Source: Clostridium aceticum (lineage in GTDB: Bacteria; Bacillota; Clostridia; Peptostreptococcales; Natronincolaceae). From it: 64,000 nt of DNA. Below are positions 18,116 through 29,987 of this stretch, one piece after another (the first letter of the stretch is position 1; every line of letters starts with the position of its first letter). The position numbers and the translations under genes were made by a program. The notes beneath the pieces were generated by a model, which was not told the DNA's origin, made no database searches, and saw only the letters and a program-made list of their open reading frames with translations. The DNA lies in NCBI RefSeq assembly GCF_001042715.1, contig NZ_CP009687.1, positions 1,293,418 through 1,357,417 of the forward strand, written 5' to 3'.

Positions 18116-18144
18116 TTGATTTTATCACCCTTTAGTGATATAAT
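18116..18144 (+). promoter_or_regulatory. Sigma-A promoter of rpoN
   Basis: TTGATT (18116-18121), a 17-bp spacer and a perfect TATAAT (18139-18144), 33 bp before the start codon. The spacer contains the small palindrome TATCACC...TTAGTGATA, a possible operator. Confidence 0.65.
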
Positions 18145-18177
18145 GAGACTATAGACTTAAATGAAAGGGTGGATATC

Positions 18178-19563
18178 ATGAAGATGGGGTATAATTTACA
18201 TCTAGAGCAGTCTCAAAAACTAATCATGACACCTCAGCTTAAACAAGCCATAAAGATTCTTCAATTAGCAACCTTTGAACTAGATCAATATATTCAACAT
18301 CAGGTTGAAGTGAATCCCGTTTTAGAAATTACCCCTCCATTGAAAGAAGATAGCTACACAGTTGAAAGAGAAAGACAAATGGAAGAAAAAATCAACTGGA
18401 AAGAATATTTGGAAGATTTTAACAATTATGAATATAGTAAACCTAGTTATAATGAAGATAATCAGTTTAATTATGAAAATATTGTTTCTTCAAATACAAC
18501 GCTTCAAGAACATCTTTTATTCCAGTATAATATTGCAGTTCTAGACTATAGATATAAAGAAATTGGTGAATACATTATAGATAATTTAAATGACAATGGT
18601 TATTTGATCGGAACTGTCGAAGAAATTGCTAAGGAGTTAAACCAAGAGATAGATCCTGTAGAAAATATACTGGCAATTATACAGACTTTTGACCCACCAG
18701 GGGTAGCTGCAAGAAACTTAAAAGAGTGTTTGTTAATTCAGTTGCGGCAATTAGGTATAACCAATAAAAATGTTTATAGGGTTGTAGAAGAATACCTAGA
18801 AGAAGTTGCACAAAATAAATATCCTTATGTTGCAAAACAACTGGGTGTAGATGCAGGGGAAGTACAGGAAATCTGTGACTTGATAAGAACCCTAGAACCA
18901 AAGCCTGGTAGAAAGTTTGCTTCTGTAAGTAATAACTATATTGTTCCAGACGCGGCTATTAAAAAAATCGGAAACGAATATATTATCATGTTAAATGATA
19001 AAAATCTTCCTTCTTTAACAATTAGAGAAGACTATAGAAAGCTAATTGCTTCGGAGGGTGGGGATACCGATGCAGCTAAGTTTTTAAATGATAAACTTAA
19101 CTCTGCCGTTTGGCTGATTAGAAGTATTGAGCAAAGAAGGCAGACAATCTATAAAGTAGTAGAAGTAATTATTAAAAAGCAAAAAAACTTTTTTGAACAT
19201 GGAAAAAAACACCTTAGACCTTTGACATTGAAGGAAATTGCAGAGGAAATCGAAGTTCATGAGTCTACCGTAAGTCGTGCTACAAATGGAAAATATGTAG
19301 ATACACCTATAGGCGTATTTGAACTCAAATATTTCTTTTCCAGTGGCGTAGGAAGCTCAGACGGAGATGGGATTTCTGCTGAGAGTATCAAAAACCATAT
19401 GAGGGAAATCATTGATGCGGAAAATCCTTGCAAGCCTTGGAGTGATGACAAGATTGCCAAGCTTTTAGGTGAAAGAGGTATTGTAATTTCTAGAAGAACT
19501 GTTGCAAAATATAGAGAAGATATGCGAATCGCTTCTTCTTCCAAAAGAAAAAGGTACCAATAA
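18178..19563 (+). CDS. rpoN: RNA polymerase sigma-54 factor
   Basis: 461 aa from ATG 18178 (GAAAGGGTGG upstream). Region I is MKMGYNLHLEQSQKLIMTPQLKQAIKILQL, a Gln/Leu-rich activator-responsive segment; an acidic linker rich in Glu/Asp/Asn follows; the core-binding region includes LNDNGYL and FDPPGVAARNLKECL. The HTH (LTLKEIAEEIEVHESTVSRATNGKYVDTP) and the RpoN box SRRTVAKYRED near the end recognise -24/-12 promoters. It serves enhancer-dependent transcription, often of amino-acid fermentation genes in Clostridia. Own promoter and terminator; not part of the grd operon. Confidence 0.96.
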   Translation: MKMGYNLHLEQSQKLIMTPQLKQAIKILQLATFELDQYIQHQVEVNPVLEITPPLKEDSYTVERERQMEEKINWKEYLEDFNNYEYSKPSYNEDNQFNYENIVSSNTTLQEHLLFQYNIAVLDYRYKEIGEYIIDNLNDNGYLIGTVEEIAKELNQEIDPVENILAIIQTFDPPGVAARNLKECLLIQLRQLGITNKNVYRVVEEYLEEVAQNKYPYVAKQLGVDAGEVQEICDLIRTLEPKPGRKFASVSNNYIVPDAAIKKIGNEYIIMLNDKNLPSLTIREDYRKLIASEGGDTDAAKFLNDKLNSAVWLIRSIEQRRQTIYKVVEVIIKKQKNFFEHGKKHLRPLTLKEIAEEIEVHESTVSRATNGKYVDTPIGVFELKYFFSSGVGSSDGDGISAESIKNHMREIIDAENPCKPWSDDKIAKLLGERGIVISRRTVAKYREDMRIASSSKRKRYQ

Positions 19564-19574
19564 AATAGAGTCTC

Positions 19575-19621
19575 CAACTGATTGCCCTATACTTGAAGTA
19601 TAGGGCAATCAGTTGATTTTT
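19575..19621 (+). terminator. Terminator of rpoN
   Basis: An 18-bp perfect stem CAACTGATTGCCCTATAC / GTATAGGGCAATCAGTTG with a five-base loop and ATTTTT tail, 12 bp after the rpoN stop. Confidence 0.92.
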
Positions 19622-19653
19622 AGTATTTCTTCTAGGAATTATTAAAAAAAGGA

Positions 19654-19682
19654 TTGATTAATGCCACATTATGCTATATAAT
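19654..19682 (+). promoter_or_regulatory. Promoter of the cggR-glycolysis operon
   Basis: TTGATT (19654-19659), a 17-bp spacer and TATAAT (19677-19682), followed 36 bp later by the CggR-like operator. Confidence 0.7.
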
Positions 19683-19717
19683 TTACCTGTAATTGGCGTT
19701 ATTTTTTTATGGTCATA

Positions 19718-19753
19718 GGGACATAATAAGTTTTAGAGGGACGTAAAAAGTCC
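19718..19753 (+). promoter_or_regulatory. CggR-like operator
   Basis: Two GGGAC half-sites (19718-19722 and 19738-19742) lie 20 bp apart, and the second is followed by AGTCC after six bases. The spacing and GGGAC-N6-GTCC form resemble the tandem CggR operator of Bacillus. It lies between the promoter and cggR, so autorepression relieved by fructose-1,6-bisphosphate is the expected mode. Confidence 0.6.
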
Positions 19754-19774
19754 TGATTAGAAAGAAGGATGATT

Positions 19775-20797
19775 ATGCAGAATATTATTGACTTACAAAA
19801 AAAAATTGTACCGGAAGTTTTGACCATCTTAGAAAAACGCTATAGCATTTTAAGGAATATTTATGAAATGCAACCAATAGGACGCAGAGGCTTAGCCAAT
19901 AAACTAGGTATCGGAGAGAGAATTATCAGAACAGAGGTAGATCTTTTAAAGAATCAAGGGCTGATTGAAGTGACAGCGGCAGGTATGTCATTAACCTTAG
20001 ATGGGGAGCATATTATAAATAGTCTGCAGGAATACATATATAAAATACATGGGATCAAGCATCTAGAGGAAAAGTTAAAAAAGAAATTAGAGATTTTCCA
20101 AGTAAATATTGTGCCAGGAGATATTACTGAAAACCAGTATGTATCAGCTGATATGGGCATTGTTGCTGCCCATGCAATAGAAAACAATATAAAAGACAAT
20201 AGCATCATCGGTATTACTGGTGGAGGTACAATGGTAGCAGTTGCTAAGGGAATAACCAAGCCTACCAAATGCAATAATATTATTGTAGTTCCTGCCCGTG
20301 GCGGCATAGGCAGAGAAGTTGAAAAGCAAGCCAATACCATCACTGCTGAGATAGCAAGAAGATTAAAGTGTCAGTATCAACTTTTGCACGCTTCCGATAC
20401 ATTAGGACAGCAGGCATTAGAGAGCGTTCTAAAAGATCCTGAAATTCAAAAAGTTACCAATATTATTAAATCTGTAAACTTGTTGGTCTTTGGGATTGGG
20501 CGTGCAGATAGAATGGCAGAACGTAGAGAACTTCCTAAAGATGTCATTGATAAGTTGAAGGATTTAAAGGCAGTTGCAGAGGCTTTTGGTTACTACTTTA
20601 CAAGAGAAGGAAAAATCATTTATGAAATGCAGACAATTGGTATCAGCTTTAAGGATTTTGAAAAAATCTCTACCGTTATAGGGGTTGCAGGAGGAAAAAG
20701 TAAAGCAGAGGCAATTGTAGCCGTCTCGAAGCTAAAAAAATCAATGATTTTAGTTACTGATGAGGCAGCGGCTGTAGAAATACTACAAAAATATTAG
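19775..20797 (+). CDS. cggR: Central glycolytic genes regulator, SorC/DeoR-like
   Basis: 340 aa from ATG 19775; the ATG at 19769 overlaps the AGAAGGA ribosome site. The N-terminal winged-helix region (IGRRGLANKLGIGERIIRTEVDLLKNQGLIEV) is followed by a large sugar-phosphate-binding domain with GITGGGTMVAVAKGI, VPARGGIGREVEKQANTITAEIARRL and LVFGIGRADRMAERR. This is the repressor of the lower glycolytic operon, inactivated by fructose-1,6-bisphosphate in Bacillus. Its place in front of gap and the length (340 aa as in Bacillus subtilis) fit. Confidence 0.94.
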   Translation: MQNIIDLQKKIVPEVLTILEKRYSILRNIYEMQPIGRRGLANKLGIGERIIRTEVDLLKNQGLIEVTAAGMSLTLDGEHIINSLQEYIYKIHGIKHLEEKLKKKLEIFQVNIVPGDITENQYVSADMGIVAAHAIENNIKDNSIIGITGGGTMVAVAKGITKPTKCNNIIVVPARGGIGREVEKQANTITAEIARRLKCQYQLLHASDTLGQQALESVLKDPEIQKVTNIIKSVNLLVFGIGRADRMAERRELPKDVIDKLKDLKAVAEAFGYYFTREGKIIYEMQTIGISFKDFEKISTVIGVAGGKSKAEAIVAVSKLKKSMILVTDEAAAVEILQKY

Positions 20798-20887
20798 AAT
20801 ACTTCAGGAAATAGTAATAATCCAACTTGAAAAGTCAAATATTAAGTTTAATATATGATAAACTTTTATAAGAAAAAATTAATCTAG

Positions 20888-21910
<1,023 letters not shown>

Positions 21911-21948
21911 TAAACTCAAGAGCACTTGATAATTATAAAGACAAGCCT

Positions 21949-21986
21949 ATACAGGATGTAACCTATTGTGTTACATCCTGTATAGT
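21949..21986 (+). terminator. Perfect 16-bp hairpin after gap
   Basis: CTATACAGGATGTAAC / GTTACATCCTGTATAG around a seven-base loop, without a proper T-run. It may be a partial terminator or an mRNA-stabilising 3' end, which would explain separate gap and pgk transcript levels. Confidence 0.55.
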
Positions 21987-21997
21987 AGTTAATTAAT

Positions 21998-22107
21998 ATC
22001 ATAGGCGTTAATTTAATACAATTACTACCAAAATTCTCTTGAACTGTCATCTCCACTTTGCTCCACTCAGGATGACAAATTATGGCTTAAGTTAACGCTA
22101 ATGATAT
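21998..22107. repeat. Palindromic MITE-like intergenic repeat, copy 2
   Basis: Begins ATCATAGGCGTTAATTTAATACAATTA and ends CAGGATGACAAATTATGGCTTAAGTTAACGCTAATGATAT. The ends are the same, in inverted orientation, as those of the element at 6416-6578; the centre is shorter (about 110 against 160 bp). Sits inside the gap-pgk spacer of the glycolytic operon. Confidence 0.75.
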
Positions 22108-22157
22108 AAATATTTAACTCAACCTCAATTTTAATTCAAAAACCAGGAGGGGTATAC

Positions 22158-23357
22158 ATGTCCTTGCTTAATAAAAAAACAGTAGAAAACTTAGCTGTTG
22201 AAGGAAAGAAAGTATTAGTAAGATGTGACTTTAATGTTCCCATGGATGGTGAAGGAAAGATTACAGATGATATTAGAATTCGTGCTGCATTGCCAACGAT
22301 TCAGTATCTAGTGGATCAGGGCGCAGCTGTTATCCTAATGTCTCACCTAGGAAGACCAAAAGGGGAAGCAAATCCTAAATACTCCTTAGCACCTGTAGCT
22401 ACAAGAATCAGTGAATTAATCAACAAGGATGTTATTTTTGCTGACGACGATGTAGTTGTAGGAGAAAAGACGAAAGAACTAGCTGCTAATTTAAAGGCTG
22501 GAGAAGTAATGCTTCTACAAAATGTTCGTTATAGAAAAGAAGAAGAAAAAAATAATGCAGATTTTTCTAAGGAATTAGCTTCTTTAGGAGATCTGTTTGT
22601 GAACGATGCCTTTGGCACAGCCCATCGTGCCCACAGCTCTACTGCTGGTGTTGCAGATTTTTTACCATCTGCTATGGGTTACCTTATCGAGAAAGAATTA
22701 AACTTTATGGGTAAAGCATTGGAAAACCCTGAAAGACCTTTTATAGCCATATTAGGTGGAGCAAAAGTTTCAGATAAAATTGGTGTGATTGAAAACTTAA
22801 TTGATAAAGTAGATACCCTATTGATTGGTGGTGGCATGGCCTATACCTTTTTCAAGGCACAGGGTCACCAAATAGGAAAGTCTCTTTTAGAAGAGGATAA
22901 ATTACAGCTAGCTCTTGACCTTATCAATAAGGCAAAGGAAAAGAATGTAGAATTGCTTTTACCTGTGGATACAGTGGTGGCAAAGGAGTTTAAGGCGGAT
23001 GCAGAGTACAAGACGGTAACTATTGATAACATAGATGAAGATGTTATGGGACTAGATATTGGAGAAAAAACCATAGCACTCTTCAGGGATAAAGTGAAAA
23101 ATGCAAAAACAGTAATCTGGAATGGTCCAATGGGAGTTTTTGAAATGCCAGCTTTTGCCATAGGAACAAAAGAAGTTGCAAAGGCATTAGCCCAAAGTAA
23201 TGCTACCACCATCATAGGTGGTGGAGATAGTGCTGCAGCTGTAGAACAACTAGGTTTTGCTGATAAAATGACCCATATTTCCACTGGTGGGGGTGCTTCT
23301 TTAGAATTTTTAGAAGGAAAGATTTTACCTGGGATTGATGTTTTAGAAAACAAATAG
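22158..23357 (+). CDS. pgk: Phosphoglycerate kinase
   Basis: 399 aa. [32 protein letters not shown] at the N-terminus, [12 protein letters not shown], the hinge region [20 protein letters not shown], the nucleotide-binding [17 protein letters not shown] and the C-terminal [13 protein letters not shown]...[15 protein letters not shown] are all present. It makes ATP from 1,3-bisphosphoglycerate. GGAGGGG precedes the ATG. Lies 250 bp after gap because of the inserted repeat. Confidence 0.97.
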   Translation: MSLLNKKTVENLAVEGKKVLVRCDFNVPMDGEGKITDDIRIRAALPTIQYLVDQGAAVILMSHLGRPKGEANPKYSLAPVATRISELINKDVIFADDDVVVGEKTKELAANLKAGEVMLLQNVRYRKEEEKNNADFSKELASLGDLFVNDAFGTAHRAHSSTAGVADFLPSAMGYLIEKELNFMGKALENPERPFIAILGGAKVSDKIGVIENLIDKVDTLLIGGGMAYTFFKAQGHQIGKSLLEEDKLQLALDLINKAKEKNVELLLPVDTVVAKEFKADAEYKTVTIDNIDEDVMGLDIGEKTIALFRDKVKNAKTVIWNGPMGVFEMPAFAIGTKEVAKALAQSNATTIIGGGDSAAAVEQLGFADKMTHISTGGGASLEFLEGKILPGIDVLENK

Positions 23358-23372
23358 AGAGGAGATCTTCCT

Positions 23373-24119
23373 ATGAGAATACCAATTATAGCTGGCAACT
23401 GGAAAATGCATAATACCATAGATGATGCAGTAGCCCTTGTAAAAGAGCTTAAGGGAGAAGTAGCAAAAACAGATGTTAAAGTGGTTCTTTGCTGCCCCTT
23501 TACAGTTTTAGGAGAGGTAAAAAAAGCACTAGAAGGTTCTAATATAGCTTTAGGAGCACAAAATATGCACTGGGAGGATTATGGGGCATATACAGGAGAA
23601 ACATCAGCAGATATGCTAAAGGATCATGGTGTTGATTATGTTATTATTGGACATTCGGAGAGAAGACAGTACTTTAACGAAACCGATGAAACGGTAAATA
23701 AAAAGGTGAAGAAGGCTTTAGAGAAGGGTTTGATTCCTATTTTATGTGTAGGAGAAACTTTGGAGGAAAGAGAGTCTGAAAAAACCTATGAAATTGTAAA
23801 AAATCAAACCTTAAAAGCTCTTGAAAACATTGAAAAAAGCCAAGTAGAAAAGATCGTGCTGGCTTATGAGCCTATTTGGGCGATAGGCACAGGAAAAACA
23901 GCTTCTCCTGAGGATGCTAATGCAGTAATTTCATATATTCGTGAGGTTTTGAAGGAAAAATACGGGGAAGAAACCTCAGAAATCATACCGATTCAATACG
24001 GCGGCAGCGTGAAAGCTGCTAATGCAACAGAAATCATGAATCAAGAGGATATAGATGGTGCTTTAGTAGGAGGAGCTAGTTTAAAGGCGGAAGAATTTTT
24101 AGCAATTGTAAATTTTTAA
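23373..24119 (+). CDS. tpiA: Triosephosphate isomerase
   Basis: 248 aa TIM barrel. PIIAGNWKMHNT at the N-terminus supplies the catalytic Asn/Lys; IIGHSERRQYF carries the catalytic His, LAYEPIWAIGTGKTASPEDA the catalytic Glu and flexible loop 6, and IQYGGSVKAANA / ALVGGASLKAEEF the phosphate-binding loops. Interconverts DHAP and glyceraldehyde-3-phosphate. It begins 15 bp after pgk with GAGGAGAT as ribosome site. Confidence 0.97.
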   Translation: MRIPIIAGNWKMHNTIDDAVALVKELKGEVAKTDVKVVLCCPFTVLGEVKKALEGSNIALGAQNMHWEDYGAYTGETSADMLKDHGVDYVIIGHSERRQYFNETDETVNKKVKKALEKGLIPILCVGETLEERESEKTYEIVKNQTLKALENIEKSQVEKIVLAYEPIWAIGTGKTASPEDANAVISYIREVLKEKYGEETSEIIPIQYGGSVKAANATEIMNQEDIDGALVGGASLKAEEFLAIVNF

Positions 24120-24166
24120 TCTCCTAACTGCATTGTATTGCAACTGATTATGAAAGGAAGATTATT

Positions 24167-25702
24167 ATGAAAAAACCCGTAGCACTGATTATTTTAGACG
24201 GCTTCGGCATAAGGGAAAAAACTTTAGGGAATGCAATCAAGTCAGCTAATTTACCTAATTTTAATAAATTTATCAACAATTATCCTCACACTCAGATCGA
24301 AGCCAGCGGCATGGCGGTGGGACTACCGGAAGGACAAATGGGAAATTCTGAGGTAGGACACTTAAACATTGGTGCGGGAAGAATTGTTTATCAAGAGTTA
24401 ACGAGAATTTCCAAGGAAATAAGAGAAGGGGATTTTTTAAAAAATCAAAATCTTCTCGATGCTATTTCCCATGCGAAACGCAACGATAAAAAATTGCATC
24501 TCATGGGCTTGGTTTCTGATGGGGGGGTACACAGTCATACTGAACACCTCTATGCACTGCTGGAAATGGCAAAAAAACAAGGTCTTGAAAAAGTCTATGT
24601 ACATTGCTTCTTAGACGGTAGGGATACCCCACCTCAAAGTGCAAAAGGATTTATTGAAGAGCTAGTAGAGAAAATGAAGGAAATAGGTGTAGGAAGAATA
24701 GCTACTATTTCTGGTAGATACTATGCTATGGATCGTGATAAAAGATGGGAAAGAACGAAGTTAGCCTATGATGCATTGACAGTTGGTAAAGGTAGATTGG
24801 CTGAGAATCCTGTAGCTGCTGTAGAAATGGCTTATGCTCTAGAAGAAACAGATGAATTTGTTCTTCCTACGGTGATACCTGATGCAGAAGGATTGATTGA
24901 TACAATTGAAGAAAATGATAGTATTATCTTCTTCAACTTCAGACCGGATAGAGCAAGACAAATGACAAGAGCTTTGATGGATAAAGATTTCGATGGATTT
25001 GTTAGAGACAAAGGCTTTTTTTCGTTGTATTATGTGACAATGACTTTATATGATAAAAGCATTGAAAATGTAAATATTGCCTATAAACCACAAAGTTTTG
25101 TCAATACATTAGGAGAGTATGTAAGTGCAAAGGGCTTAAAGCAGCTAAGAATCGCAGAGACAGAAAAGTATGCCCATGTAACCTACTTTTTCAACGGTGG
25201 GGTTGAGACAGCGAATCCAGGAGAAGATCGAAAACTTATTCAATCACCACAGGTAGCTACCTATGACTTAAAACCAGAGATGAGTGCAGAAGAGGTAACA
25301 GAAGAACTTCTCAAAGAACTGGATAAGGATCAATATGATCTGATTGTTTTAAACTATGCTAATCCAGACATGGTAGGACATACAGGAATTGTGGAGGCTG
25401 TCATCAAGGCATTAGAAAAGGTAGATGACTGTCTAGGAAGAATTGTGGAAAAAATCTTAGAAAAAGGCGGTAGTGCCATTGTAACTTCTGATCATGGTAA
25501 TTCAGAGGAGTTAATTGATGAGGTGAATGGTACGCCTGTTACGGCGCATACCACTAATCCTGTTCCATTAATTTTAATCGGCCATGGTGGTGTAAAATTA
25601 AGGGAAGATGGCAAACTATGTGATATAGCTCCTACATTATTAGAATTAATGGGGCTGGAGCAGCCAATAGAAATGACTGGAAATACCTTAATATTAAAAT
25701 AA
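24167..25702 (+). CDS. gpmI: 2,3-bisphosphoglycerate-independent phosphoglycerate mutase
   Basis: 511 aa, of the alkaline-phosphatase superfamily. The start ALIILDGFGIREKTLGNAI and GQMGNSEVGHLNIGAGRIVYQ supply metal ligands and the phosphorylated Ser; HCFLDGRDTPP, GRYYAMDRDKRWERT and the C-terminal VTSDHGNSEELID...TAHTTNPVPLI complete the two manganese sites. Converts 3- to 2-phosphoglycerate. GAAAGGAAG precedes the ATG; 47 bp after tpiA. Confidence 0.97.
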   Translation: MKKPVALIILDGFGIREKTLGNAIKSANLPNFNKFINNYPHTQIEASGMAVGLPEGQMGNSEVGHLNIGAGRIVYQELTRISKEIREGDFLKNQNLLDAISHAKRNDKKLHLMGLVSDGGVHSHTEHLYALLEMAKKQGLEKVYVHCFLDGRDTPPQSAKGFIEELVEKMKEIGVGRIATISGRYYAMDRDKRWERTKLAYDALTVGKGRLAENPVAAVEMAYALEETDEFVLPTVIPDAEGLIDTIEENDSIIFFNFRPDRARQMTRALMDKDFDGFVRDKGFFSLYYVTMTLYDKSIENVNIAYKPQSFVNTLGEYVSAKGLKQLRIAETEKYAHVTYFFNGGVETANPGEDRKLIQSPQVATYDLKPEMSAEEVTEELLKELDKDQYDLIVLNYANPDMVGHTGIVEAVIKALEKVDDCLGRIVEKILEKGGSAIVTSDHGNSEELIDEVNGTPVTAHTTNPVPLILIGHGGVKLREDGKLCDIAPTLLELMGLEQPIEMTGNTLILK

Positions 25703-27022
<1,320 letters not shown>

Positions 27023-27069
27023 ATGAAAATCATATCAAGTATAAAAATACAATAAATACCAATAATAAT

Positions 27070-27110
27070 AAAAGAAATAAGAGTGAAATACCCTCTTATT
27101 TCTTTTATAT
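27070..27110 (+). terminator. Terminator of the glycolytic operon
   Basis: AAAAGAAATAAGAG and CTCTTATTTCTTTT form a 14-bp stem around a nine-base loop, about 50 bp after eno. Confidence 0.88.
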
Positions 27111-27123
27111 TGAAAGAATTTGG

Positions 27124-27152
27124 TTGATTTTAAAGAGGTGCTATGTTACAAT
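27124..27152 (+). promoter_or_regulatory. Promoter of secG
   Basis: TTGATT (27124-27129), a 17-bp spacer, TACAAT (27147-27152), located between the eno terminator and secG. Confidence 0.55.
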
Positions 27153-27190
27153 ATCTATGTCAATTACAAGCATAGGAGGTGGAAAAGCAA

Positions 27191-27418
27191 ATGAGAATAG
27201 TACTTATGGTTCTTCAATTAATTACCAGCCTTGTGTTGATTGGTAGTATATTATTACAATCTGGCAAAAGTGCAGGGCTTTCTGGTTCGATTTCAGGTGG
27301 AGCAGAACAGTTATGGGGAAAACAGAGTAGAGGATATGAAGGTATGTTAAGTAAAGTGACAGCTATTGGTGCTGCACTATTTATTATTGTAGCTATTTTA
27401 TTGGTGGCAATACAGTAA
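27191..27418 (+). CDS. secG: Protein translocase subunit SecG
   Basis: 75 aa from ATG 27191, with GGAGGTGG upstream; the GTG at 27179 overlaps that site. Two membrane helices (residues about 3-22 and 52-73) flank the conserved cytoplasmic loop LLQSGKSAGLSGSISGGAEQLWGKQ with its Gly-rich pattern. Auxiliary subunit of the SecYEG channel. In many Firmicutes secG lies between eno and rnr, as here. Confidence 0.95.
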   Translation: MRIVLMVLQLITSLVLIGSILLQSGKSAGLSGSISGGAEQLWGKQSRGYEGMLSKVTAIGAALFIIVAILLVAIQ

Positions 27419-27463
27419 TTATTTACTTATTAATAAAACTGAATAAAAGGAGGAGTACGTAAA

Positions 27464-29476
27464 ATGGGTTTATTTGTTTTAGCACCAATTGTAGGTATTA
27501 TAGCGTTAATCTTCGCTTATGTACTTGCAGGTAGGATCAACAGCGTAGAGGTTGGAACAGAAAGAATGAAGGAAATATCCTCATATATTCATGAAGGGGC
27601 GATGGCTTTTTTAACACGTGAATATAAAACGCTAGTAATTTTTGCTGTTATATTAGCAGTGGTACTGGCTGTAGGTATCAATGTTTGGACAGCTGTCTGT
27701 TTTGTTGTAGGTGCATTGTTCTCTGGTTTGGCTGGATTCTTTGGAATGCAAGTAGCAACCAAGGCCAATGTAAGAACAGCCAATGCAGCAAAAGAGGGTG
27801 GAATGAACAAAGCTTTAAGTGTTGCTTTTTCTGGCGGTGCTGTTATGGGGATGTCTGTTGTAGGTTTAGGCCTTTTAGGCGTAGGGGGATTATTTATTAT
27901 TTTATCCAACATGACATCTAATGTAGAAGCTGCTGAAATCATCACAGGCTTTGCTTTAGGAGCATCATCCATTGCGTTATTTGGTCGTGTAGGTGGGGGA
28001 ATCTACACAAAGGCTGCTGACGTAGGGGCAGACTTAGTTGGTAAGGTAGAAGCAGGTATTCCTGAAGATGATCCAAGAAACCCAGCTGTTATTGCCGACA
28101 ATGTTGGGGACAATGTTGGTGATGTTGCTGGTATGGGAGCGGATTTATTCGAATCTTATGTAGGTTCTATTATTTCAGCGATTGCACTAGGACTATTGGT
28201 GTACGGTATCAATGGTGCACTATTTCCATTATTATTATCAGCTGTAGGAATTATTGCTTCCATTATAGGAACTTTTTTTGTTAAAGGTGATGAAAATGCC
28301 GACCCACATAAGGCCTTAAAAACAGGTACATGGGTAAGTGGTGTTATTACTGTAGCAGTTGCTTTCTTTTTAAGTAGATATTTATTAGGAAATATTACAG
28401 GATTTTTAGCTATTGTATCAGGTTTAATTGTAGGTTTACTTATTGGACAAATTACAGAAGTTTATACTTCTGGAGATTTCAAACATGTTCAAAAAATTGC
28501 TCAACAATCAGAAACAGGTCCTGCTACCACAATTATTAGTGGACTTGCTGTAGGTATGCTTTCTACTGCATGGCCAATTTTATTAATTGCAGCAGGTATA
28601 TTAATTGCTTTTGGTGTGGCTGGGTTATACGGTATTGCACTAGCAGCTGTAGGTATGTTGGCTACTGCTGGAATGACCATCGCAGTTGATGCTTATGGAC
28701 CTATTGCTGATAATGCTGGTGGTATTGCTGAAATGTGTGAGCTTCCTAAGGAAGTTAGAAAAATTACAGACAAATTAGATTCTGTAGGTAACACAACAGC
28801 TGCTATAGGAAAAGGTTTTGCTATCGGTTCAGCTGCATTAACAGCGTTAGCGTTATTTGCTACATATACAGCAGCGGTTGAATTAGATATTATTAACTTA
28901 ACTAGTCCGAGTGTTATAGCTGGAATGCTGATTGGTGGTATGCTACCTTTCTTATTCTCTGCTTTAACAATGGAGGCGGTTGGTAAAGCAGCTTTTGAAA
29001 TGATTGAAGAAGTTAGAAGACAATTCAGAGAAATCCCTGGTATCATGGAAGGTAAAGCAAAGCCAGAATATGCTACTTGTGTAGATATCAGTACAGCAGC
29101 AGCATTAAGAGAGATGGTTGTACCTGGTGTTTTAGCAGTAGTTGCACCAATTGCAACTGGAGTCTTATTAGGTGCTGAAGCAGTTGGTGGATTATTAGCA
29201 GGTGCCTTGGTGGCTGGGGTATTATTAGCTATCATGATGGCAAATGCCGGTGGTGCATGGGATAATGCTAAAAAGTACATTGAAGAAGGTAACCACGGTG
29301 GTAAAGGAAGCGAGCCTCATAAAGCAGCAGTTGTTGGGGATACTGTAGGAGATCCTTTCAAAGATACATCTGGACCATCTATCAATATCTTAATTAAGTT
29401 AATGACAATCGTATCCGTTGTATTTGCTCCACTATTTGTGCAGTTTGGTGGTCTGTTACTTAAATTCTTTGAGTAG
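27464..29476 (+). CDS. hppA: Membrane-bound ion-pumping pyrophosphatase, K+-dependent type
   Basis: 670 aa with about 16 membrane helices. The pyrophosphate site is intact: [47 protein letters not shown], and at the C-terminus [14 protein letters not shown] and [35 protein letters not shown] has Ala where K+-independent enzymes have Lys, so it should need K+. It couples PPi hydrolysis to H+ or Na+ export; many K+-dependent clostridial members pump Na+, but the ion cannot be settled by eye. AAAGGAGGAG precedes the ATG. Confidence 0.95.
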   Translation: MGLFVLAPIVGIIALIFAYVLAGRINSVEVGTERMKEISSYIHEGAMAFLTREYKTLVIFAVILAVVLAVGINVWTAVCFVVGALFSGLAGFFGMQVATKANVRTANAAKEGGMNKALSVAFSGGAVMGMSVVGLGLLGVGGLFIILSNMTSNVEAAEIITGFALGASSIALFGRVGGGIYTKAADVGADLVGKVEAGIPEDDPRNPAVIADNVGDNVGDVAGMGADLFESYVGSIISAIALGLLVYGINGALFPLLLSAVGIIASIIGTFFVKGDENADPHKALKTGTWVSGVITVAVAFFLSRYLLGNITGFLAIVSGLIVGLLIGQITEVYTSGDFKHVQKIAQQSETGPATTIISGLAVGMLSTAWPILLIAAGILIAFGVAGLYGIALAAVGMLATAGMTIAVDAYGPIADNAGGIAEMCELPKEVRKITDKLDSVGNTTAAIGKGFAIGSAALTALALFATYTAAVELDIINLTSPSVIAGMLIGGMLPFLFSALTMEAVGKAAFEMIEEVRRQFREIPGIMEGKAKPEYATCVDISTAAALREMVVPGVLAVVAPIATGVLLGAEAVGGLLAGALVAGVLLAIMMANAGGAWDNAKKYIEEGNHGGKGSEPHKAAVVGDTVGDPFKDTSGPSINILIKLMTIVSVVFAPLFVQFGGLLLKFFE

Positions 29477-29480
29477 AATG

Positions 29481-29517
29481 AAAAAACCCTTAATCCTACG
29501 GATTAGGGGTTTTATTA
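29481..29517 (+). terminator. Terminator of hppA
   Basis: AACCCTTAATCC / GGATTAGGGGTTTT stem with TTTTATTA tail, 10 bp after the hppA stop. Confidence 0.9.
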
Positions 29518-29585
29518 TACCATTTTTTAGGGTATGTATATAACATGAACTTTTTAGCAACTTATGATAAAGGGAGGAAAGAAGC

Positions 29586-29903
29586 ATGAGTTTTATAGCT
29601 GAGATTTTCAACCAGTACCCTGCTATATTCAAAACCTACAATGTCTATTTGCTATGCATTAATATCGTTGGAATGATACTGATGGGTGTAGATAAGGCAA
29701 AGGCAAAAAAGAATCAGTGGCGTATACAAGAACTTACTTTTATGATTATGGCATTATTAGGTGGAGCAATAGGGATTTTAATAGGCATGGTTACTTTTCA
29801 TCATAAGCAAAGTAAGAAAAAGTTTTATATAGGTATACCATTATTGTACATAATAAATAAAGTTATACAGTTTATTACTTATCATTATTTACTTAATTAC
29901 TAA
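29586..29903 (+). CDS. DUF1294 family membrane protein
   Basis: 105 aa small membrane protein. A first helix (LLCINIVGMILMGVDKAKAKKNQWRIQE) is followed by LTFMIMALLGGAIGILIGMVTFHHKQSKKKFYIGIPLLYI; the D-K-x-A...RI.E and GG..G...GM..F.HK...F patterns are those of DUF1294. Function unknown. GGAGGAAAGAAGC precedes the ATG. It lies between hppA and rnr with its own spacing and no clear operon partner. Confidence 0.85.
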   Translation: MSFIAEIFNQYPAIFKTYNVYLLCINIVGMILMGVDKAKAKKNQWRIQELTFMIMALLGGAIGILIGMVTFHHKQSKKKFYIGIPLLYIINKVIQFITYHYLLNY

Positions 29904-29987
29904 GTTTTTTCATATTTCATCATAAAGTGGACAATAATAGATATAACTAGCGTTCACCTTCATCATGAATAAACAGGAGGGATTGTA